A stretch of DNA of 64,000 nucleotides, from positions 558,001-622,000 of the forward strand of contig NZ_JTEO01000002.1 of assembly GCF_024500045.1 (NCBI RefSeq), read 5' to 3'. The notes beneath the pieces are model-generated. The model had not been told where the DNA came from, ran no database searches, and saw only the letters and a list, made by a program, of their open reading frames with translations. The translations under genes were made by a program, and so were the position numbers. How positions within the stretch are numbered: the stretch's first letter is position 1; the number at the start of each line of letters is the position of its first letter. This DNA comes from Methanolobus chelungpuianus (GTDB lineage: Archaea; Halobacteriota; Methanosarcinia; Methanosarcinales; Methanosarcinaceae). This document shows, one piece after another, positions 58,351-64,000 of this stretch.

Positions 58351-58384
58351 ACATCCACGGATTTCAGGAATGGTCACACGGACC

Positions 58385-58422
58385 AAAAATAGCATACAGA
58401 TGCCTGCTGTGGAACAGGCATC
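58385..58422 (-). terminator. Terminator of the S-layer gene
   Basis: GATGCCTG (58399-58406) pairs with CAGGCATC (58415-58422), and on the minus strand a T5 run (58385-58389) follows. It lies about 40 bases after the S-layer protein stop. Confidence 0.6.
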
Positions 58423-58462
58423 CATATTTACTCTGGTTTACTTTTTGCTGCTGTTGTCTGTT

Positions 58463-61072
58463 TCAGCTCCGCTTCCTCAGTATCCATACAGCTGCGATGA
58501 CCACTACAAGCAAGCCCATTGCAATGCCTGCTGCAGGTATGCCACGGCCCTCCTCTACTTCAAAAGTGCCATTGAGATTTCCTATGCTTGCATTATAAAT
58601 GCCTGCCTCATCCATGCTCACTGTGAAGTTAACGGTCTCTTCCTGTCCGGGATCCAGTATCACTTGTTCGGTTGCCATCACGTTCCCGTCGATGAGAAGC
58701 TGCACGTCCTCTTCCCCGGTCTCGGTACCTATGTTCCTTATACTTGCAGAGATCGTTACATCGTCTCCGGTCTCTGCAACAAGGGGCTCTATAGTAAGGT
58801 CAGAGTAGGAGTACCTGGCTTCCGGCCCCTGAACCTCTATGTTCAGTTCAGCTTCAAGGTACTGGTCTGAAGAAGTGCTTATCCTGTGCATGCCTGCATC
58901 CATTGCTGTGTGGTTGACCCTGCCCTCGGTACCTGTAGTACCCACCAGCCTGCCGTCATACAACACTTCCACGTCCCCTACAGGTCTTCCGTCTATCAGT
59001 GTCGTGACAGCTATGCTGATGTTGTCTCCCACGTTCACTTCAGAAGGTGATATATCTATAGCAAGCCTCCTGCTCAGGTCGTCGGGGGATATGACCTCAA
59101 CTTCGGTACTTCCGGGCGCGAATCCCTCTTTCTCTGCTGTAACAGTGAAGGTGCCTGCTTCTCCCGGAGTGAATGATATAGTCCCGTTGGCAGAGGTATT
59201 GCCCACTTCCGTGTTCCCGAACATCACTACTGCATTCTCCACTGCCGCTCCCCGTGAAGTGACCTCTATGCTCACGGACCTGTTCTGTGCGAGAGCCTTT
59301 GGAATGTTGATCTCGAGAGGATCGGCATCTTCTGCAGTTGTGACCGATACATATGGATAGAATCTCACAACACCGGAATCTGCAACCATGAACATCACGT
59401 TGTCCATGACCGATATACTGCTGTCTCTTGAAAGCGTAATGGAGCGATCGCTTGTCATGACTATCTCATCCGAGGAGACACTTGAGATCTCCATCCTTCC
59501 GAACCTCTCGCCGGATTCGATATCTATCACATTTTCAGATATCTGGAATATGCCTTCAACGAATACGGCGTTCGTTTCAGTGCCTCTGAATATCTCCCTG
59601 AAGTGTACGATTATTACGGGTATGCTGTCGGCGTCGCCAACATCTGCCTCATATACATAATCGCCTCCGGAGGAGATAACACCTGTATCGACCTCGCTGC
59701 CGTCCTTATCCAGCCTCACAAGCACCCTTGAACCGTCAAGATCGACCTCCTCGATCACCAGCCTGTATCCTTCGCCCAGCACAAGTGAGGAGCCGGTGTA
59801 AAGGGAGGCCCTGCTGTCACTATCTATAAGGACCCTGGAAAGCTGGCCGCCCGAGAGAAGGCTTTCGTTACCTGTGAAGCTGTTCTCCACATACCCTGCG
59901 AAGTACTTCTCTGCAAGGAAGCCGATCACACTGAAGCTTCCCCAGGGGCTGTATTCAAAGCTCACCTGCTGCGGCACGCTCCTGTAGACAAGATCCCCTG
60001 AACTGATAGTCCTGCCGTTGAGTTCGGTTATTTCCAGGGATTCGGTGCCTACTCCTTCGTCAATATTGTAGTAGAATCCTTCGAAGTTCAATGGTGTCCA
60101 TGTGTATGCCTCTCCTTCGACCACAGTCCCCCTGAGCTCATAGCTGCCGGGCTGTGATGTGTCCACTACAGGTCCGAATCTCAATATGCTGTCATCCGCA
60201 ACAACGAACTGCAGCTTCCCCATGACAGGTATGGTGTTTCCTCTTGTGAGGGATATGGAATTGGTGTTCTCCATGCTGATCTCGCCCTCACTGAACGAGC
60301 GGATCTCCATCCTTCCGAACCTGTCACCGGTCTCTATTTCCACATAGCTCTCGGATATCTGGAAGATACCCTGTATGAACACCGCATTGGTTTCCGTTCC
60401 CCGGAATATGTTGCTGAAATGGACAGCTATCAACGGGACATCCTGCTGCGTGCCCAGTTCAGCCTCGTAGACATAATCGCTGTTCCCGGAGATAATGGCA
60501 GTATCAACCACCTGTCCATCCTTCACCAGGTTAAGCAGCACACTGTCCCCGTTAAGGTCCACTTCCACAACGTTGAGCCTGTAACCTTCATTAAGGACTA
60601 TTGCAGAGCCGGCAAAAACAGACCTTCGTGTATCCTCATCCACAAGGACCCTTGTTAGCTGCCCGTTGGACATGAGGCTTACATCGTCATCCGCAAACTG
60701 TGAGTTATCGGTATAGCTGGCAAAATACCGCTCCGCCATGAACCCTATGACCTGGTAGGAACCCCAGTCGCTCCGATCGAAGCTGGTGTTGATGGGCGTG
60801 GTAGAGTATTCAAGCGCTCCGGCCGGTATGGTCCTGCCCGAGGAACTTTGCAGGCTGACTGTCAGTGTCTCCGATCCTTCGCCCGAGTCAAGGTCGAAGT
60901 AAAATCCTGAATAGCTCTGGGCCGTCCATGTATATTGCAGGGACAGGTTCTCATCTGCAGACCAGATGCGATTTCCCGTTGTATTGTTCTGAGCTGTGGC
61001 AGTTGCTGCCAGAAAGATTGCTGTTATTATCAATACACTTACCAGTAAAGATAGATTAATGTGTCTTCTCAT
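58463..61072 (-). CDS. S-layer protein with two duplication domains and C-terminal membrane anchor
   Basis: An 869-residue exported protein. A signal peptide (NLSLLVSVLIITAIFLAATATA) is followed by two related S-layer family domains (DUF1608), about 35-310 and 325-595; compare DWGSYQVIGFMAERYFASYT with PWGSFSVIGFLAEKYFAGYV. Then come Ig-like/CARDB beta domains (EVTSRGAAVENAVVMFGN; DLTIEPLVAETGDDVTISAS) and a final membrane helix with RKRS. Methanosarcinaceae S-layers use this duplicated domain; the added beta domains make it longer than the roughly 670-residue main S-layer protein. GGTCAGGGG precedes the ATG. Confidence 0.92.
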   Translation of the reverse strand: MRRHINLSLLVSVLIITAIFLAATATAQNNTTGNRIWSADENLSLQYTWTAQSYSGFYFDLDSGEGSETLTVSLQSSSGRTIPAGALEYSTTPINTSFDRSDWGSYQVIGFMAERYFASYTDNSQFADDDVSLMSNGQLTRVLVDEDTRRSVFAGSAIVLNEGYRLNVVEVDLNGDSVLLNLVKDGQVVDTAIISGNSDYVYEAELGTQQDVPLIAVHFSNIFRGTETNAVFIQGIFQISESYVEIETGDRFGRMEIRSFSEGEISMENTNSISLTRGNTIPVMGKLQFVVADDSILRFGPVVDTSQPGSYELRGTVVEGEAYTWTPLNFEGFYYNIDEGVGTESLEITELNGRTISSGDLVYRSVPQQVSFEYSPWGSFSVIGFLAEKYFAGYVENSFTGNESLLSGGQLSRVLIDSDSRASLYTGSSLVLGEGYRLVIEEVDLDGSRVLVRLDKDGSEVDTGVISSGGDYVYEADVGDADSIPVIIVHFREIFRGTETNAVFVEGIFQISENVIDIESGERFGRMEISSVSSDEIVMTSDRSITLSRDSSISVMDNVMFMVADSGVVRFYPYVSVTTAEDADPLEINIPKALAQNRSVSIEVTSRGAAVENAVVMFGNTEVGNTSANGTISFTPGEAGTFTVTAEKEGFAPGSTEVEVISPDDLSRRLAIDISPSEVNVGDNISIAVTTLIDGRPVGDVEVLYDGRLVGTTGTEGRVNHTAMDAGMHRISTSSDQYLEAELNIEVQGPEARYSYSDLTIEPLVAETGDDVTISASIRNIGTETGEEDVQLLIDGNVMATEQVILDPGQEETVNFTVSMDEAGIYNASIGNLNGTFEVEEGRGIPAAGIAMGLLVVVIAAVWILRKRS

Positions 61073-61193
61073 GTTAACCCCTGACCTCAATAATCCTTCG
61101 TTCTAATGTTTAATAAGTTTATTCCCGAAAAGGCTGCACATGTTTCTTTCCTTGAATAAGGGCCTAAAAGGCGTGAAAAGCAGTAAACCCAAG

Positions 61194-61208
61194 CATCTTT
61201 AAGCTTGC
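61194..61208 (+). promoter_or_regulatory. Promoter of the glucan phosphorylase gene
   Basis: CATCTTTAAGCTTGC is a TATA-like element that would start transcription near 61226, excluding the ATG at 61209 and supporting translation from 61272. The remainder of 61073-61193 carries the S-layer promoter (minus-strand AACTTATTAAAC near 61108-61120). Confidence 0.4.
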
Positions 61209-61271
61209 ATGCCCATGTTATTAAAGAGGACTGACAGTCTCTCGTCAGCAGTCAATCATGGGGGAGTTTAT

Positions 61272-62951
61272 ATGAGTGAGTTAGCGGAGATCTTGGGTAA
61301 GGACAGGATCGCTTATTTTTCAATGGAGATAGCGCTTGCTAAGAATATTCCGACGTACAGTGGCGGTCTTGGCATACTTGCAGGGGATACGATACGCAGC
61401 AGTGCGGAACTGAACCTGCCTCTGGTAGGGATTAGCCTGGTTAACAGCAGCGGCTATTTTCTTCAAAGGCTCGATGAGAACGGAATGCAATCAGAGGAAG
61501 CCCAGAACTGGTCTCCTTCTGAGCATATGGAGCTGCTGGGCGCTGAAGCAACAGTCCTTGTGGAAAGAAGGGACGTAAAGGTCAAAGGATGGCTGTATGA
61601 GCACAGGAGCTTTACCGGGGGGATGATACCTGTCATTTTCCTTGATACGGATGTTGAAGGCAACTCCCGGCAGGACAGGGAGATCACACGTTACCTGTAC
61701 GGAGGAGATGAAAGATACCGACTGATGCAGGAGCTCATACTCGGGACAGGTGGAGTGAGGCTGCTGGAGAAGCTCGGCTTTTCCATAATGAAATATCACA
61801 TGAATGAAGGCCACTCAAGTTTCCTGACACTTGAATTGCTGCAGCGTTACGGGGGAGACGAGGACCAGGTGCGCAGGACATGCGTCTTCACAACCCACAC
61901 ACCTGTCGCAAGCGGACACGATACCTTTCCTTTTGAGATGGTTGAAGGCGTTGTGAATGACCCCGGGCAGATGGAACTTCTCCGTAAGTTCGGTGAAAGT
62001 GAGGGCAGGCTGAACATGACTGTCCTGGCACTCAACCTTTCCGGCCATGTGAACGGGGTGGCCAAAAGACATAAGGAAGTATCTGAACAGATGTTTCCCG
62101 GCTATAAGTTCAATTCCATTACCAACGGGGTCCACTCATACACCTGGGTCTGCCCTCAGTTCAGGGAGCTCTACGATCGCTATATTCCCGGCTGGGCTAA
62201 TGAGCCTGAGCTTCTGGTGAGGGTCAGGAATATACCCAATGGAGAGATATGGAGGGCTCACAGGGATGCAAAGAAAGAGCTTATCGATTATGTCAACCGG
62301 GAAAAAGGTATTGGCCTGTCCCATGATGTACTTACCATCGGCTTTGGGCGGCGCATGGCTGAATATAAGAGGCCTGCTTTTGTGTTCTCCGACCTGAAAA
62401 GGCTGAGGAAGGTCAATGATGCCGGAAGGATACAGTTCATATTCGCAGGCAAGGCCCATCCCAGGGATGAGCGGGGGAAAGAGATCATCCGTGAGATATT
62501 CGGTTATATGCATGAACTCAGGGAAAGCGTAAAGATCGTCTTCCTGGAGAACTATGATATGGACCTGGCCCTGAAGATGATCGCAGGCGTTGACGTATGG
62601 CTCAATACCCCCAAGCAGCCCTATGAAGCCTCGGGTACAAGCGGCATGAAGGCCTCTCATAATGGCGTTGTGAACTTCAGCGTACTGGACGGCTGGTGGA
62701 TAGAAGGCTGCGTTCCGGGAGTTACGGGTTATGCCATAGGGCCGGCTCCGGGTATGGAGAGGTCTCCTGAAGAGGCTGAATCCATGGAACTTGACGACCT
62801 CTACTACAAACTGGAATATGTCATCATCCCGGAGTATTACAACAGGCGGGATGAGTGGATCAACATAATGAAGAACTCTATAGGAATGATAGCCTACTAT
62901 TTCAATACCCACAGGATGATGCGCAGGTATGTGACAGAGACTTACTTCTGA
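61272..62951 (+). CDS. glgP: Alpha-glucan phosphorylase family enzyme
   Basis: A 559-residue GT35 enzyme that releases glucose 1-phosphate from glycogen-like glucans. It shows RIAYFSMEIALAKNIPTYSGGLGILAGD, THTPVASGHDTF, NGVHSYTWVCPQF, FGRRMAEYKRPAFVF and the pyridoxal-phosphate lysine region YEASGTSGMKASHNG. It is the short archaeal type, lacking the N-terminal domain of longer homologues. The ATG at 61272 has GGGGGAG upstream and fits the family start; an ATG at 61209 is open but probably upstream of the transcript start. Confidence 0.93.
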   Translation: MSELAEILGKDRIAYFSMEIALAKNIPTYSGGLGILAGDTIRSSAELNLPLVGISLVNSSGYFLQRLDENGMQSEEAQNWSPSEHMELLGAEATVLVERRDVKVKGWLYEHRSFTGGMIPVIFLDTDVEGNSRQDREITRYLYGGDERYRLMQELILGTGGVRLLEKLGFSIMKYHMNEGHSSFLTLELLQRYGGDEDQVRRTCVFTTHTPVASGHDTFPFEMVEGVVNDPGQMELLRKFGESEGRLNMTVLALNLSGHVNGVAKRHKEVSEQMFPGYKFNSITNGVHSYTWVCPQFRELYDRYIPGWANEPELLVRVRNIPNGEIWRAHRDAKKELIDYVNREKGIGLSHDVLTIGFGRRMAEYKRPAFVFSDLKRLRKVNDAGRIQFIFAGKAHPRDERGKEIIREIFGYMHELRESVKIVFLENYDMDLALKMIAGVDVWLNTPKQPYEASGTSGMKASHNGVVNFSVLDGWWIEGCVPGVTGYAIGPAPGMERSPEEAESMELDDLYYKLEYVIIPEYYNRRDEWINIMKNSIGMIAYYFNTHRMMRRYVTETYF

Positions 62952-62971
62952 GCGCCGGTCAGAGCCTCAGT

Positions 62972-63469
62972 TCACTTATTTTGTTCCTTGTATCTGGACT
63001 TAGCTTCCCTGAGTATCTTCACGGCCGCGTCCAGGCCTTCCCAGCCGATGATCTCCACATGCTTATTTTCCAGGTGCTTGTATGTCTCGAAGAAATGCGG
63101 TATTTCCTTTAGCAGATGAGGCGGAACCTGTTCAATGCTCTCTATATGGTTCCACAGCGGGTCGCTCTCCGGGACACAGAGTATCTTCTCGTCCCGTCCC
63201 TTGTCATCCTCCATATCAAACAGTGCGACAGGATGAACATCTATGAGACATCCGGGAAATGTAGGCTCCCATGTAAGCACCAGGACATCAAGGGGATCAC
63301 CGTCAAGCGCCAGGGTGTCCGGGAAGAAGCCATAGTCGCACGGATACACCATTGAGGAGAAAAGCATCCTGTCAAACTTGACCATTTTCTTTTCCTTATC
63401 ATATTCATACTTATTCCGGCTTCCTTTCGGTATCTCGATGATCACGCTCTCGATCTGTCTTTCAGTCAT
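62972..63469 (-). CDS. ppa: Soluble inorganic pyrophosphatase (family I)
   Basis: A 165-residue enzyme that hydrolyses pyrophosphate and pulls biosynthetic reactions forward. Family I motifs are IEIPKGSRNKYEYDKEKK, VYPCDYGFFPDTLALDGDPLDVLVL with the metal-binding Asp residues, and DMEDDKGRDEKILCVPESDP. The length is normal. It follows the partial radical-SAM gene by 21 bases on the same strand, so they may be co-transcribed. Confidence 0.96.
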   Translation of the reverse strand: MTERQIESVIIEIPKGSRNKYEYDKEKKMVKFDRMLFSSMVYPCDYGFFPDTLALDGDPLDVLVLTWEPTFPGCLIDVHPVALFDMEDDKGRDEKILCVPESDPLWNHIESIEQVPPHLLKEIPHFFETYKHLENKHVEIIGWEGLDAAVKILREAKSRYKEQNK

Positions 63470-63490
63470 TTCAGCAATCTCCTCAGTAAT

Positions 63491-64000
63491 TTACTCTTTC
63501 AGGGCCATGGGCATTGGATCCTGTTCCGTACACTCTTCTTTGGCTGGTACGTAAGGTCTTGAGAACAGGGCTTCCACTCTTTCCCGGTGAAGCGTATTAT
63601 AGGTGCAGAATGGTATGACCTTGCCATCAGGTGTTGCATAGTGTATCCCGCACCTTTGTATCCTCTCCATGTCCAGGTTGTACATATCCTGGAAGTGCAT
63701 GGCACCCAGGAAGAGGCTCTCCCTGTGGAACTGCTTTACCACGCTTTCCCCGCCTTCCCGCAGGACGTTGAGCAGCATCCTCGTAACATTGACCGATCTT
63801 GGCTCTTTGTCATGATCTATGAAACCGGGCACCTTGCGCAGTACATTAGCCAGCACGAGCAGGTTCCGGCTGTCATGGTTAAGTTCATGGGAAGCTTCAT
63901 CGATCATCTCCATGAACCCTTCCACATCCACAAATTCAGTGATGGGGATGATATTGCCTTCATCCACGAAGATATAGGTAGCTGCCCCGCAGTGGGGATG
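63491..64000 (-). CDS. tes: Radical-SAM protein, C-terminal part (tetraether lipid synthase-like), cut by window edge
   Basis: The last ~169 residues of a gene that continues past 64000. The visible part starts HPHCGAATYIFVDEGNIIPI, has ITEFVDVEGFMEMIDEA, MHFQDMYNLDMERIQRCGIHY, and ends with PFCTYNTLHRERVEALFSRPY. The Cys-rich auxiliary-cluster style and the FCTYN end resemble the MJ0619/Tes branch of radical-SAM proteins, which join archaeol tails into membrane-spanning tetraethers. The radical-SAM cluster itself is outside the window, so the assignment is provisional. Confidence 0.7.
   Translation of the reverse strand, partial: HPHCGAATYIFVDEGNIIPITEFVDVEGFMEMIDEASHELNHDSRNLLVLANVLRKVPGFIDHDKEPRSVNVTRMLLNVLREGGESVVKQFHRESLFLGAMHFQDMYNLDMERIQRCGIHYATPDGKVIPFCTYNTLHRERVEALFSRPYVPAKEECTEQDPMPMALKE

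Overview
This window is a chromosomal segment of a methanogenic euryarchaeon of the order Methanosarcinales, most likely family Methanosarcinaceae. The evidence is a complete mcrBDCGA operon (methyl-coenzyme M reductase) with the Mcr arginine methylase gene mmp10 divergent to it, a euryarchaeal PolD large subunit, an archaeal LonB protease, Tsr3, an S-layer protein with two Methanosarcina-type duplication domains, and archaeal tRNAs and TATA boxes. The genus cannot be fixed from the sequence alone. Most genes are intact housekeeping genes in short operons. The one clearly accessory stretch is about 7.0-9.5 kb. I see no CRISPR array, insertion sequence, rRNA or prophage.

Layout. 0-7 kb: a TPR protein, topA with a beta-CASP nuclease gene, and an amino-acid permease fused to universal-stress domains. 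7-9.5 kb: an accessory patch with a frameshifted regulator, three very small genes (two of them zinc ribbons), a decayed reading frame, an apparently unannotated structured RNA built of two tandem three-hairpin units, and an intact FilR1/Msr-type regulator. 9.7-11.6 kb: exonuclease III, a TIGR00725 protein and tsr3. 11.7-16.6 kb: a Tad-like archaeal pilus operon (TadZ-like ATPase, secretion ATPase, two membrane platform proteins). 16.6-18.1 kb: two-subunit class I fumarase just downstream of tRNA-Leu. 18.3-22.1 kb: a small winged-helix protein and the PolD large subunit. 22.2-28.7 kb: mmp10 and mcrBDCGA. 28.9-33.2 kb: hydantoinase-like protein, aroA, small proteins. 33.2-37.2 kb: HtpX, two secreted proteins and a membrane-tethered winged-helix regulator. 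37.2-40.9 kb: ACT protein with homoserine dehydrogenase, DNA ligase, degenerate cupredoxin. 41-46 kb: PAP2 and MFS membrane proteins, and a histidine kinase/response regulator pair. 46-50.7 kb: lon-tldD-pmbA proteolysis cluster. 51.7-52.1 kb: tRNA-Val/Phe/Gly cluster. 52-58 kb: small proteins, membrane cytochrome-like protein, P-type ATPase, NYN protein, EamA transporter. 58-64 kb: S-layer protein, glucan phosphorylase, pyrophosphatase and the 3' part of a radical-SAM gene resembling tetraether lipid synthase.

How the genes fit together. McrABG catalyse methane release, McrC and McrD assist assembly and activation, and Mmp10 methylates an arginine in McrA. TopA, PolD, DNA ligase and exonuclease III serve DNA maintenance. 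LonB, HtpX and TldD/PmbA serve membrane and cytosolic proteolysis. The pilus operon, S-layer protein, secreted acidic protein and possible tetraether synthase concern the cell envelope. The strongest candidate for something undescribed is the tandem structured RNA at about 8402-8660, whose two copies show compensatory base changes in the same helices.
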